From an uncultured Rubripirellula sp. (GTDB lineage Bacteria > Planctomycetota > Planctomycetia > Pirellulales > Pirellulaceae): a DNA stretch of 64,000 nucleotides. The number at the start of each line of letters is the position of its first letter. Within the stretch, counting starts at the first letter, position 1. A program made the translations under genes and the position numbers. Positions 48,356 to 58,145 of this stretch are shown here, piece by piece. The notes under the pieces were generated by a model. It had not been told where the DNA came from. It saw only the letters and a list, made by a program, of their open reading frames with translations, and ran no database searches. The stretch lies in contig CALJHC010000023.1 of the NCBI GenBank assembly GCA_938075415.1, positions 1 through 64,000 of the forward strand, written 5' to 3'.

Positions 48356-49883
48356 TCGCTTCTGCTTCACTCGGCATCAACCAACCAAAACCTTCCGCCG
48401 CAAAATTCTCTCGGGACTCAGCAGTGCAAATCTGCTCGAAGAGCCGACTAGCTGTTTGCCCGTTTTCGGATCGAGGTGAAACACCGTAAGGTTGCACTGC
48501 AATGCTGCACTCCAGTCCCTGAATCCGCACCGCATCCAGAAACTCGCCGGATCCCGCCGTGTTACTCAAATAAACGACCGCTGCGTCGAGCGATCCAGAT
48601 CGCATCTGATTAACCAGCATATCACCAGTCGGACTTTGCACCGTCACATTTTCCATGACCTCTTGCTGAACCCCACCCTCCCGAAAGGTGTTCTGAGTCA
48701 ACCATCCCATGGCACATTGCTTCTCATGACCGATGCCAACCCGAAGCCCCTCCTTGGTCAAGTCACGAAGAGACGCTATTTGATGTGGGTTACCCTTCTG
48801 AACCGCAATGACCAATTCGTTCTGAGACAAGTCAATCGGATCAGGAAATAACTCTGGCACCTGCTCCATGAATTCCTTATCGCAGGCAAAATACGCGTCC
48901 GGAACCAAACCTGATTTCATTTGAGCAACAAGAATCCCACAACCGTTGTAAACGGTGTCAATCACAACACCCTCTCGCTGCTCAAAGCCTCGTATTGTTT
49001 CCTCAATGGCTGGCCTCAGCATCGAACCGGCAAACAACTTGATCTCAGGAACATCACTCCATCGATCACCACCAGAAACACGAAAGCCAAATTCCTTGTA
49101 ACGCTGAAGACCTCGGTCGCTAGCGGATAAGAATCTTGCGAAGTGCAATGATTGGGAAGGACGTTTGGTTGACTGAATGATTCCAATGGAGATCTGCGAA
49201 GAGGTTGGTTCTAACTCAGGCAACTCGACAAATTCCAGATCAGGATAGGTGTGCAAAACGGCATCATAGACGATCGCAGCATCCGCGGCGCCGACCAGAA
49301 CGTCATTGGCGGCTTCGGTCACAGTGGTTCGATAGGCGGTGGTCGCCTGGTGCAAAGATTCCCACTTTCCCACCTCCTTCAAGACACGTCGGGTGACTTT
49401 CCCGATTGCCGCCGCCTCGGGTTCAGCTTGAACCAGCCGAACTTCCTTATTCAACAAATCTGCAAACTGGTTGATAGATTTTGGATTCCCCTTCTTCACT
49501 GCAATGACACCTTGCATCATTGCAATGGGCAAGATTTCTGCAACTAATTCTTTCTCGCGGCCCATCTCAAGATAACTGTCGTCGGCGGGCAAATACAAAT
49601 CACCAACTTGGCTCACCTCCATCTGCGAAAGCAAGGTCTGGGATGGACCATACTGGACGTCAACCTGCCTTCCGAACTGCGCCGCATAATCCGCGACAAC
49701 CTTCTCCATCACTGCTCGATTGCTCGCTGCACAAAAAAGCATCAGAGGAGACTGCGAGGCGGCCTCGCCACTTTCATTAAATGTTTCCGAACTGCTCGGT
49801 GGCCTCGTGGACCGACCAAGCATCATGAACATCAGGGTTAATGCGAGCAATGATCCAAGCAAAACAAGACCGATTCTCGACAT
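48348..49883 (-). CDS. modA: Tandem-domain molybdate-type substrate-binding protein (double ModA)
   Basis: 511 residues from the ATG at 49883 (a TTG at 49913 would extend it). An N-terminal membrane anchor or signal (IGLVLLGSLLALTLMFMMLG) is followed by two complete type-II binding domains in one chain. The first runs about 45-285 (LMLFCAASNRAVMEKVVADYA, GDLYLPADDSYLEM, GVIAVKKGNPKSI, AADAAIVYDAVL). The second runs about 295-500 (IKLFAGSMLRPAIEETIRGF, DAYFACDKEFMEQV, LVIAVQKGNPHQIASLRDL, LDAAVVYLSNT). Each starts with the strand-plus-small-residue pattern that contacts the oxyanion (CAASNR, FAGSML). Known ModA proteins are single-domain (about 250 residues). It heads the modABC operon; the 9-bp array lies just upstream. 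Confidence 0.88.
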   Translation of the reverse strand: MSRIGLVLLGSLLALTLMFMMLGRSTRPPSSSETFNESGEAASQSPLMLFCAASNRAVMEKVVADYAAQFGRQVDVQYGPSQTLLSQMEVSQVGDLYLPADDSYLEMGREKELVAEILPIAMMQGVIAVKKGNPKSINQFADLLNKEVRLVQAEPEAAAIGKVTRRVLKEVGKWESLHQATTAYRTTVTEAANDVLVGAADAAIVYDAVLHTYPDLEFVELPELEPTSSQISIGIIQSTKRPSQSLHFARFLSASDRGLQRYKEFGFRVSGGDRWSDVPEIKLFAGSMLRPAIEETIRGFEQREGVVIDTVYNGCGILVAQMKSGLVPDAYFACDKEFMEQVPELFPDPIDLSQNELVIAVQKGNPHQIASLRDLTKEGLRVGIGHEKQCAMGWLTQNTFREGGVQQEVMENVTVQSPTGDMLVNQMRSGSLDAAVVYLSNTAGSGEFLDAVRIQGLECSIAVQPYGVSPRSENGQTASRLFEQICTAESRENFAAEGFGWLMPSEAEAND

Positions 49884-49911
49884 TGCATATCTACCTACTG
49901 GGGAATACTTC

Positions 49912-49947
49912 AATCAACTCAATCAACTCAATCAACTCAATCAACTC
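49912..49947. repeat. 4 x 9-bp tandem repeat
   Basis: Four exact copies of aatcaactc (49912-49947) about 30 bp upstream of the modA ATG, in its presumed promoter/leader. Confidence 0.93.
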
Positions 49948-50331
49948 GGATCAATCCTCGATCCATACTTTGTTCAGCACCGTCTCAAATTGACAGCTCT
50001 GATGCCCATTCGAGTCATTCATTTCTTCATTCGAACAAATGTTGACTGATTTAGTGAGGCGGTATCTGTGCAAATCCTTTGGCTTGTCTGATCTGGTCCG
50101 ATCTCATCCTGCATCACCCTAAGCAGATCCACAATCAACATGGCTCAACATGAAAGGTAATGAATGAATAAGAAACGATTCTCACCCTTGAAACCTGTCG
50201 CATTTTATCAATGAGATAGGATTTCAGTCCACCGTCAGAGTCACTTTCAGGGCGTGTTCGGCATTGGCCAGTCCTGCAACACAATACCAGCACTCGCGAA
50301 TCCTATTCTATTTGAATTAGTGTAGCTTTTC
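49948..50331. other. Intergenic region upstream of modA
   Basis: 384 nt between the modA leader repeat and the 3' end of the next minus-strand gene; no molybdate (Moco) riboswitch, gene or terminator recognised. Confidence 0.45.
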
Positions 50332-51324
50332 TCAGCGACCGGGTGGAATATCTAGCAACTCTGGTCGGCGATTCTGACCGCCTGACTTCGCCGGAGGCGG
50401 CTTGAATCCCTCCTCAAATAATTCCCCGTTCCAATTTGCGTCAAAAAGCAAATCAAACCCCGGATTCTGATCCTTCACCTGACATGAACAAGCACCGCTT
50501 AAAAAAAGTGTCAGGTCGGCCATCAAACTAGGATTCAGATCGCCAACGGGAATCACTTCGAGTGCCCTCCCACGTCCAAAGACAGGGACAGCGATTGGTT
50601 CTCCGCGTGCTACCGCGTCAGGTCGTATTTCTGAGAGCAACTCAACCAAAAATCGTTCCTTTGGATCGTCGCGGCTGATCTCCAGAAAACTGAAACGCAC
50701 GAGCAGTGGCACGTCGGAATAAAGCTCAGAACCAGGTAACCCGATCCCCTCAGGTAGCTGAACTTGCTCGGCGAGCTTTGGAAGCTCCTCACGCAACATC
50801 TTGCGTGCGTGGGCCGCTTGATCAGTATCCTTACCCGTCATCAACAGCCAGACAACAGAATCTCCCGACAGAAGACGACGTGACATTTCGTGCCGCGACG
50901 GTGACTTGAAGACTCCGTGGTCTTCCAAACTGCGCAGGCCACCCTGCCAGCCATTCACAAATCTCGCGCCACCTAAATTGACCCTGACCACCACGTGCGG
51001 CAAAGTCGGCTCTCCCTGCTTCTTGACCTGAGACCAAAGAGATTGAGCATTCGAGTCAAGCGTCCTAATGTTGCAACGTACCAGCTTCGCGACAGGGTCG
51101 TCGCCTGAGCCCGAAGTTGAATCCGACACGCGATCTGGTAGAGCGTCTCGCAAAATAGTCTCTTCATCTCCGGTAAGGTGTCCTTCATAAAAAACAAACA
51201 CCTCGCATGGGTCTGGCCGCCAACGCTCCAACGCATATCGGAAGACTGGAATATTACATGCATCAACTGTGGTGCCAAACACCGAGAGGACAATCAATAC
51301 TGCGAACCGCCTGATCATTCTCAT
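50332..51324 (-). CDS. Secreted planctomycete-type hypothetical protein
   Basis: 330 residues with a signal peptide (FAVLIVLSVFGTTVDA) ending just before CNIPVFRYALERWRPDPCEV, a start motif I recognise as recurrent in exported planctomycete proteins of unknown role. The first residue after cleavage is Cys, but the lipobox (TVDAC) is weak. Later segments: LPHVVVRVNLGGARFVNGWQGG, VVWLLMTGKDTDQA, LLVRFSFLEISRDDPKERFLVELL and FLSGACSCQVKDQNPGFDLLFDANW, with a CxC pair. The alternation of strands and helices and the CxC suggest a thioredoxin-like or redox-linked fold, which is inference only. A 17-bp tandem array lies upstream. Confidence 0.75.
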   Translation of the reverse strand: MRMIRRFAVLIVLSVFGTTVDACNIPVFRYALERWRPDPCEVFVFYEGHLTGDEETILRDALPDRVSDSTSGSGDDPVAKLVRCNIRTLDSNAQSLWSQVKKQGEPTLPHVVVRVNLGGARFVNGWQGGLRSLEDHGVFKSPSRHEMSRRLLSGDSVVWLLMTGKDTDQAAHARKMLREELPKLAEQVQLPEGIGLPGSELYSDVPLLVRFSFLEISRDDPKERFLVELLSEIRPDAVARGEPIAVPVFGRGRALEVIPVGDLNPSLMADLTLFLSGACSCQVKDQNPGFDLLFDANWNGELFEEGFKPPPAKSGGQNRRPELLDIPPGR

Positions 51325-51368
51325 CTACCTTCTGACCATACAAAAAAACAATTTCAGACAAACCATGA

Positions 51369-51436
51369 CCCGGACAACACAATGACTCGGACAACACAAT
51401 GACCCGGACAACACATTGACCCGGACAACACATTGA
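51369..51436. repeat. 4 x 17-bp tandem repeat
   Basis: Units c(c/t)cggacaacaca(a/t)tga at 51369, 51386, 51403 and 51420, starting 45 bp upstream of the preceding minus-strand gene's ATG. Copies 1-2 and copies 3-4 form two subtypes, which suggests stepwise duplication. Confidence 0.95.
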
Positions 51437-51559
51437 GTGGCAGATCAAACACCAAGCATCCTTCACTCTAAAAAAAGCCAAGCTCCACTTTGAGTTTCGG
51501 ATCAGCTGATGGCAATCCTATTTCAGATCCGTCTCCTGTAAACGCTGCTCGTCCCAATA

Positions 51560-51604
51560 TCTCAGTGCTTGCATCCTCTCAGTGCTTGCATCTCAGTGCT
51601 TGCA
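51560..51604. repeat. 3 x 14-bp tandem repeat
   Basis: tctcagtgcttgca at 51560, 51577 and 51591; a 3-nt spacer (tcc) separates the first and second copies. It lies 24-68 bp downstream of the stop of the giant PQQ gene (minus strand). Confidence 0.9.
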
Positions 51605-51627
51605 ATAACTGACTGCATGAAAAACGC

Positions 51628-54600
51628 TTACGGACTTGCAAAACAGATGACCGCACCATCCAAGGTCGTCAAGAATAGTTTCCCTGAGGCACCCGCGAGA
51701 CCATCCCAGGCGGGCAGGTCATCCAAGGCAACTTCGTTCTCTACTTCCCCGGTATCAATATTGACTGATAACAATCGTGATCCCTGATCACCATCGAGGA
51801 CTTTGTCTTGTCGAGACAACAACTGTTGCACCTTGGGATCCGTTTCAGCTAGCTGCTTAAACGTCTCTTCCTCATTAATAATATCAGGCGGTCCAACAAC
51901 AAAAAGATTTTTTCCGGCAAGCACCATTCCGCGAACGTAAATTGGAACATCTTGAGTCCATTTTGGATCCACCAAACTATTAGTTGCTTTGGTGGCAGGC
52001 TTCCGACCTCGTTTGCCAGCGCTAAACTGCAAAGCCTTTCCAAATTTCCCCTCCACAAGCTTGGCGTTTTCAACGGTTCCGTTGTGACGCTTTAACGAAT
52101 GATCCCGAGCGGTTCCATCATCGAAGCTAACAGCCAAGACGGCGTCCGCTGAAATCTCTGATCCGGTCCCGTAACGGGCGGTCACTTGCTCTTGAGTCGC
52201 AGGGTGAAAATAAAGGCGCACCTCGTCAATAATCCCGGTGAACTGTGGGTTGGCATAATTACCAACAAAGGAAGCAGCGTCTGTACCGACTTCTAAACCC
52301 TGTGCCGGGTCACTTTGGATCTTGCCGGGCGCCTTACCCTCTGCAGCCAACTCGCCATCCACGTAAAGCTTCATTCGCAAGTCCTCCTCAAGAACACCGA
52401 CAACATGATGCCATCCGCCAACAATTGATTTCTTCCCGACGACCGACTGAAGCTTTGAATCAGATCGCAGATCAAAGCATGGCCGACCACCTTGAAGTGA
52501 CAAGGCAAAACCCTCACTGGGGCCTCCCCTTGCAACAATGACGCCTTGAGGACGAGTGGTCGTCATCCAAGCCTCAATTGTCAAAGCCTTACCAGCAGGA
52601 TTCAAACCGGACGGTTTGCCAAACCCTGCAAAGGAGCCCGAGGGACCCGAGGCATTACGCTTGCCAAATCCAGCTGGAATTTCAGGTGGATTGGGCTCCG
52701 CCGCAAAGAGCTGGTGCTCCAGGGTCGTGGTCCAACGCAAATACTCAGGCTTTCGACCGTATCCAAAAACGTAACCATTACCTTGAACAAGCAATCGCCC
52801 CGAGGGTGCAAATCGACCTGCTTGGTAATAGCCGCCATGACCACCGGCAAAACTTTGGCCCAGCACCCAATACGAGCGATGAAACCAACTCTCATCCAAG
52901 AACCCCATGGGAGCAAAAAGGTGTGCGTCCTCACCTCGTTGCTTCGACGCCTGGGTCGCAAAATCACCGGAGTTGGGGCCGATTTCGAGTCGGTTCCCGG
53001 CAAAATCAAATTTCTGAGACTTCATGTAGATGTGCCGTCCATCGGTCGAAAGAATGTCGGGCAATCCAACGGGCATCTGCAACACCTGCAACTTCTCTTG
53101 GATGTTATTGCCCGTCTCCGGGTTCGTTTCATCCATCAAGGTTTCAAACCGCTTCTCACCGGTCTCAAGATCCAGACCAAGCATGCGAAGGCCGCCGTCC
53201 AGAAATATTGACCGTCCCGCCACACAGTAAACCGTCCCCTCATGAATCAGGACACTTCCATGCACAGGCCACAATGACTCCAATTGCTCAAAGGCCATTG
53301 CGCGGCGTTCAAGCGGCGCAGCTCGGTAACGCCAGGCAAGTTCGCCTTTGGTTGTCAGGCAATAGACCCAGCCATCCGCACCACCAAAGACAACTCTTCC
53401 ATTTTTTATGGTCGGGGGTGAATCAATTCTCGCACCGATGGTGTAAGCCCAAGCGATTTCTCCACTCGCCTGATCGATCGCAACAATTCGATGCTGATCC
53501 GTTTGAGCGATGTAGACCAAACCCTCGGATACCACCGGTGCAGTCAATCGACCTCCCAGCTTGGTGTTCCACTTCACAGCAAGCTTGGCATCAACAGGTT
53601 GGCCAGTTGTTCCACTGCGTGAAGCATCATGCCGATACGTCGGCCAATCGTTGATCGCTTGCAGTTCATCCTCTTTCGAGGTCTTTGATGCGTAGGCTGA
53701 CCCGCGCTCAAGTCGTCCGGCCTCAGGCACATCGGTAGGCACGGGCCGAGTGACTGACGCGGGGGCAAGCGCATTGAAACCGAATAACTTTGCTTCGGGA
53801 TAGCAAGCACAGTTATGTGGTGGTGCATAGGTTAAACCGTTGCATGGCATCACACCGTACAAACACCCCCCCCTTACCCAGTGGTGAATATCCCAGTGCT
53901 CTTCATCAGGGTCAACAAATTCGATTCCTGTACGACTGGGCATCAAGAAATTATCAGTAGCCTTGGCGATGTAACAACGATGATGAAACCAGTAGGTATC
54001 AACATCCGGCGCAAATTCTTTCTTAACCTCACCGGTTCTCGGATCTCTCCCCGTATAAACACCCGAATCCTTACCCGAGGTAAGTGGCGCCACCCAGACC
54101 AATCCATCCATGACCATCAAGTCTTGGGGCGACTGATAACCACTGTTGGGAAAACTTGACTGCCAAAGTTCGCTTCCGGTTTTGGCATCCAAGCTTTTCA
54201 TTTTGCCATCACCCCCGGAATACAGTACGACATCCTCGTGAATCACCAGCCGGGGACCAAAATTGAACGTGAAGGACTCTCGACGGGTTACCGGGTCGGA
54301 TTGCCAGACAACATCCCCCGTTTCCTGATCAAGACTTACCAGGCTATTACCGTCGTGGAAGTAAACCTGATTTTCGTCGGCACAAAGTGTGAGTGGTGAC
54401 ACTCCTGTCTTGCGAGACCAGAGGGACCGGCCCGTATCGGCATCAAATGCCATTACCACGCGTGGTTCCTCATTCCAGAAAAAGCGTTGTCGCACGTCCG
54501 CTTGATCTCCAACCGTACCGTTGACCGGTGCGTAATCTTGCAACTCAGCTTTACCTTTGCGAACAACCAAAAACAATTTATCGCCCGAGTGAATCACTTC

Positions 54601-55533
54601 TTCCGTTGCATCACTGTCCTCGTAAGTCCTTAATGTCTCACCAGTAATCGCATCCAAAGCAGTCAGTGGAGCGTTGTAACCGAGCGTGATAAAAACCTCG
54701 TCATCGGTCGAAACAAGGCGACGTGATAACTGCGTTGGACCACTCTTCAAAGGCCATAGATGACTCTGCCAGTCTGCGATGTCACGCTTCCATAGGACCA
54801 TTCCATTGAATGCATCCCGTGCGATTAACTTCCATTTAGGCGGCAACTGAATAGAAACACGACTGCCCTCATCCATTACGTAGAACATCCGCCCCGCAGT
54901 CGAAACCAATGCACTCATGCTGGCCATTCGATCATGATGACGCGACCATCGCGGGCTACCCACCCACTGAAGATGCCTTGGTGGTCCAACGACATCATCA
55001 TGGGCGACCGAATTTCCCGTCGCGTCATGCAGATAATGCGACCATTCATCAATCTCCTCAGGGCGTGGCTTGATTGTCTTTTCCCATTCATCGCCGCGTT
55101 TCAACATAACGACACCATTGGGCACGACCACCCTTAACATTTCAGCGATCGAGACATCTCCGGGATCAGAAACCACGAGTAAATTGACGAGATTATCCAC
55201 GTAGGGAAGTTCTGCTGAATTCAAACGGTCAACCGACACGTCGCCATAAAGCCCTTCTCCCTGCACGGCAGATCTGATCGCCGGAATCACATCAACCTCT
55301 TCGACCAACGCATGGACTTGTGTCGAGACATCCCGTCGCAAACCCAAAATTGTTTCTGAATCGGTTGCCCCGAGAGTGACAATCAACCCGCCAGTGAAGC
55401 CTGATTCCTCCAACACCCGGACTGAAATTTCGTTCCCGTGAACGACCGAAGAGGAGAATGACCAAGCACTACCCCAAACAATTGCCAACACGATTCCCAC
55501 TGTGCATCGCACAGAAAAAAAACAATTAGACAT
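51628..55533 (-). CDS. Giant exported PQQ-like propeller protein with methyltransferase-like and LamG domains
   Basis: 1301 residues from the ATG at 55533, nine bases after GGAGAG (the Met at 55554 lacks a ribosome site). Signal peptide VRCTVGIVLAIVWGSAWSF. About 35-150 resembles a degenerate SAM-methyltransferase Rossmann fold (GGLIVTLGATDSETILGL, LPYVDNLVNLLVVSDPGDVS, LRVVVPNGVVMLK). Two blocks of PQQ/quinoprotein-like repeats follow, about 190-560 and 640-880 (ALDAITGETLRTYEDSD, VMAFDADTGRSLWSRKTG, VSLDQETGDVVWQSDP, VAIDQASGEIAWAYTIG). A concanavalin/LamG domain lies near 985-1170 (KALTIEAWMTTTRPQ, GWHHVVGVLEEDLRMKLYVDGELA, GIIDEVRLYFHPA). A last propeller blade closes the chain. Such chimeras are known in planctomycetes; no enzymatic role is proven. 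Confidence 0.88.
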   Translation of the reverse strand: MSNCFFSVRCTVGIVLAIVWGSAWSFSSSVVHGNEISVRVLEESGFTGGLIVTLGATDSETILGLRRDVSTQVHALVEEVDVIPAIRSAVQGEGLYGDVSVDRLNSAELPYVDNLVNLLVVSDPGDVSIAEMLRVVVPNGVVMLKRGDEWEKTIKPRPEEIDEWSHYLHDATGNSVAHDDVVGPPRHLQWVGSPRWSRHHDRMASMSALVSTAGRMFYVMDEGSRVSIQLPPKWKLIARDAFNGMVLWKRDIADWQSHLWPLKSGPTQLSRRLVSTDDEVFITLGYNAPLTALDAITGETLRTYEDSDATEEVIHSGDKLFLVVRKGKAELQDYAPVNGTVGDQADVRQRFFWNEEPRVVMAFDADTGRSLWSRKTGVSPLTLCADENQVYFHDGNSLVSLDQETGDVVWQSDPVTRRESFTFNFGPRLVIHEDVVLYSGGDGKMKSLDAKTGSELWQSSFPNSGYQSPQDLMVMDGLVWVAPLTSGKDSGVYTGRDPRTGEVKKEFAPDVDTYWFHHRCYIAKATDNFLMPSRTGIEFVDPDEEHWDIHHWVRGGCLYGVMPCNGLTYAPPHNCACYPEAKLFGFNALAPASVTRPVPTDVPEAGRLERGSAYASKTSKEDELQAINDWPTYRHDASRSGTTGQPVDAKLAVKWNTKLGGRLTAPVVSEGLVYIAQTDQHRIVAIDQASGEIAWAYTIGARIDSPPTIKNGRVVFGGADGWVYCLTTKGELAWRYRAAPLERRAMAFEQLESLWPVHGSVLIHEGTVYCVAGRSIFLDGGLRMLGLDLETGEKRFETLMDETNPETGNNIQEKLQVLQMPVGLPDILSTDGRHIYMKSQKFDFAGNRLEIGPNSGDFATQASKQRGEDAHLFAPMGFLDESWFHRSYWVLGQSFAGGHGGYYQAGRFAPSGRLLVQGNGYVFGYGRKPEYLRWTTTLEHQLFAAEPNPPEIPAGFGKRNASGPSGSFAGFGKPSGLNPAGKALTIEAWMTTTRPQGVIVARGGPSEGFALSLQGGRPCFDLRSDSKLQSVVGKKSIVGGWHHVVGVLEEDLRMKLYVDGELAAEGKAPGKIQSDPAQGLEVGTDAASFVGNYANPQFTGIIDEVRLYFHPATQEQVTARYGTGSEISADAVLAVSFDDGTARDHSLKRHNGTVENAKLVEGKFGKALQFSAGKRGRKPATKATNSLVDPKWTQDVPIYVRGMVLAGKNLFVVGPPDIINEEETFKQLAETDPKVQQLLSRQDKVLDGDQGSRLLSVNIDTGEVENEVALDDLPAWDGLAGASGKLFLTTLDGAVICFASP

Positions 55534-56177
55534 ACGCACAACTCTCCGATCCATGATCGCTATTTACGTGAAACTTTAACCCGGATTGTATCACGGACCA
55601 ATGCAGCAGATTCACCCAAAGGGTCTCTGGGATTGGGAAAAACGCGGTAAACTCGCTCCACCAGATGCCTCCTCCGTGCCACTGACGAGAAGTGCCGACC
55701 CTGAAGTTCGCAGGAACCCTTGATGATTATGAGCATGTCCTGCCCATGGCGATCTCATGACGAGACTGGCATCTTGATCGGCAAAAAGACCAGCTGAAGC
55801 AACACTTACCGCCTTTCAGCAATCAGGCCACCATCAATCGCTAAACCGATTCAGCGAAAATCAACCTAACAAGCCGCTCACTTGAACTCACCGATTGGCA
55901 CCCCGGGGGAGACATCGCTTGGGAACCGAGTCAACAACAATCCAGTCAGAAGTGGCATGCGGTCTCCTCGAATTCCCCTAACCTGAGAACGTGATACCGT
56001 CGCATGGGACATGCCGAGGATTTGTTCAAGCCTCACTATCAAGCTGTTCCAATCAAAAACTAAAGTGTTCAACCCGGTTCAGCCTTGCCACTCGGTACAT
56101 TCGAATCACGAAATTTGATAAGCTCTCCGCGTCAGCGATGCGGTAACCGGAATTACAAACAGAAGAGATCTGTGGAA
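55534..56177. other. Divergent intergenic region
   Basis: About 640 nt between the giant PQQ gene and the aldo/keto reductase gene. Both promoters must be here; no gene or RNA fold was identified. Confidence 0.5.
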
Positions 56178-57113
56178 ATGGAAAAACGACCTCTCAATGG
56201 CACCGGACTTGATCTTTCGGTTTTAGGTTTTGGAGCCTCCTCCATCGGTGCTGAATTTCGGCCCATCGATGTCGACGAGGCACTTCGCTGTGTCAGCGTC
56301 GCGTTAGAACGTGGCATGAATTATATCGACACCGCTGCCTACTACGGCCGCGGCATGAGCGAAGTCATGCTTGGACGTGTTCTGCCTCAGATCCCCAGAG
56401 ACTCCTACATTCTCAGCTCTAAACTTGGTCGCTACGCTCCGCAACATTTTGACTTCAGCGCAAAAAGGGTTGCAGAAAGTGTTGACATTTCCCTTGAGCG
56501 TATGCAACTCGATCACATTGACATCATGTTCTGTCACGACATTGAATTTGTCGACTTGGATCTGGTTGTTAACGAAACCCTCCCAGCACTTCTCAAGGAA
56601 GTCAAGAAAGGCAAGGTGCGATTCGTTGGGATCAGCGGGTACCCAATGAAGATCTTTACCGAAATGATCAATCGAAGTGAAATCGATGTCGCCCTAACCT
56701 ATAATCATTACACCCTGCAAAACGACATGGCATTGGCACTGGTCGATCCATGCCGGAGAAAGAATGTCGGTCTTATCAATGCAGCTCCGTTCTCTGCGCG
56801 TCTTCTGACAAACCTTCCGCTTCCCGCATGGCACAAGGCAACAGATGAAGTTCGTGAAGTCGCTGCCAAGGCGGCCGCACACGCTCGCGATCGAGGAAGT
56901 GATATCGCGAAATTAGCTCTGCAATACTCAGTTGCCAATCCAGAATTTGCAAGCTGCGTAACTGGTTCGGCCAACCCGGACCGAGTTAATTTATGGTGTG
57001 ATTGGCTGGAAGAACCAATGGACGAAGTCTTGGTTAACGAGGTCAAGGACATCCTGAAACCCATTCACAACTGGGTCTACGTCGAGGGGCGTCCTGAAAA
57101 TAACGATGGCTGA
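56178..57113 (+). CDS. Aldo/keto reductase (L-fucose/aldose dehydrogenase-like)
   Basis: 311 residues from the ATG at 56178; a GTG at 56172 is an alternative. The AKR barrel is clear: LSVLGFGASSIGAEF, GMNYIDTAAYYGRGMSEVMLG (catalytic Asp and Tyr), YILSSKLGRY (Lys), IDIMFCHDIEF (His), KVRFVGISGY and the C-terminal SCVTGSANPDRV cofactor-phosphate segment. It resembles the D-threo-aldose/L-fucose dehydrogenase branch, which oxidises sugars to lactones with NAD(P). The following gene, 118 nt downstream, encodes a sugar isomerase/epimerase, so a joint sugar-degradation unit is likely. Confidence 0.9.
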   Translation: MEKRPLNGTGLDLSVLGFGASSIGAEFRPIDVDEALRCVSVALERGMNYIDTAAYYGRGMSEVMLGRVLPQIPRDSYILSSKLGRYAPQHFDFSAKRVAESVDISLERMQLDHIDIMFCHDIEFVDLDLVVNETLPALLKEVKKGKVRFVGISGYPMKIFTEMINRSEIDVALTYNHYTLQNDMALALVDPCRRKNVGLINAAPFSARLLTNLPLPAWHKATDEVREVAAKAAAHARDRGSDIAKLALQYSVANPEFASCVTGSANPDRVNLWCDWLEEPMDEVLVNEVKDILKPIHNWVYVEGRPENNDG

Positions 57114-57231
57114 AATCAAATCAAAGCTTCCCTGCTTGGAACGCGTTGAACCACGCCTTGTTAGAAATTGCACCACATAACACTGACCAACCAACCCCAA
57201 TATCGAAACGCTAACCACTAACTGATTACCA

Positions 57232-58047
57232 ATGAAATCTTGCGTTACTATCAGCCTCGTTGAAGAAGCCCGCGGTGGTCCCTTTGTTTTGTGGGATGGA
57301 TTGGAATCCTCGATAAATTTGGCAGCGGAACTCGGTTACGAGGCTGTTGAAATTTTCGCACCCGGCCCTGAAGCAATCGATATCGACCGCTTGGGTACGA
57401 TGCTGGAAAAAGCTCAAATCAAACTAGCTGCGTTGGGAACGGGGGCGGGCTGGGTGAAACATCGCTTGCAACTCGCAGATCCTGATTCATCAAAACGCGA
57501 GCAAGCCAAGGCATTTGTTCGCAGCATCATCGATGCTGCTGGACCCTTGGGAGCTTGCGCAATCATCGGCTCAATGCAAGGCCCGAGTGGCCACACCGGG
57601 GATGCGGATGAATCAAGAAAATATCTTGCTGAGGCTTTGGAGGACGGAGCTGAGCAAGCGAAACGCTATGACGTACCACTGATCTATGAGCCGCTCAACC
57701 GCTACGAGACCAAACAATGCTGCACAGTCGCTGAAGGAGTCGCCTTACTGGAATCCCTGCAATCAGATAATGTCCGCCTGCTGTGCGACCTTTTCCACAT
57801 GAACATCGAAGAGCAAGACGTTAGTAAAGCGCTCATCGAGGGTGGAAAGTGGGTTGGGCATATCCACTTTGTTGACAGTAACCGTCGACCTGTTGGTCTG
57901 GGCCACATGCAGTTTGGTCCAATCATTGACGCACTCAGGCAGATTAATTACCAAGGCTATCTCTGTGCCGAAGCTTTCCCGTATCCGAACCCGGAGGAAG
58001 CGGCTCGACAAACAATTCGAGCCTTCCAGTACTGGACACAAAGCTAG
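57232..58047 (+). CDS. Sugar phosphate isomerase/epimerase (xylose-isomerase-like TIM barrel)
   Basis: 271 residues of the AP-endonuclease-2/tagatose-3-epimerase fold. The four metal ligands of the family can be followed: Glu in PLIYEPLNRYE, Asp in RLLCDLFHMNIEE, His in GHIHFVDSNRR, and Glu in YLCAEAFPYPN. Members epimerise or isomerise ketoses or act on 3-keto sugars and inosose. Same strand and close to the AKR gene, likely co-transcribed. Substrate undetermined; no export signal. Confidence 0.9.
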   Translation: MKSCVTISLVEEARGGPFVLWDGLESSINLAAELGYEAVEIFAPGPEAIDIDRLGTMLEKAQIKLAALGTGAGWVKHRLQLADPDSSKREQAKAFVRSIIDAAGPLGACAIIGSMQGPSGHTGDADESRKYLAEALEDGAEQAKRYDVPLIYEPLNRYETKQCCTVAEGVALLESLQSDNVRLLCDLFHMNIEEQDVSKALIEGGKWVGHIHFVDSNRRPVGLGHMQFGPIIDALRQINYQGYLCAEAFPYPNPEEAARQTIRAFQYWTQS

Positions 58048-58145
58048 GTCAACCGCGAATGACCCGCCATTATCTTGATTGATCAATCCGAAATCCCCGT
58101 GGAGCCTTGAGCAAATCGCCCCATGGGAATTGCGTCTACCCTCTG

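Noticed and set aside
49912-51604. Short repeats considered as a possible CRISPR array
   Set aside because: Units are 9-17 bp, directly adjacent without variable spacers, and no cas genes are present.
52578-53654. Long plus-strand frame of 358 codons inside the giant PQQ gene
   Set aside because: Antisense shadow of a well-supported coding region; product is Arg/Ser/His-rich with no domain.
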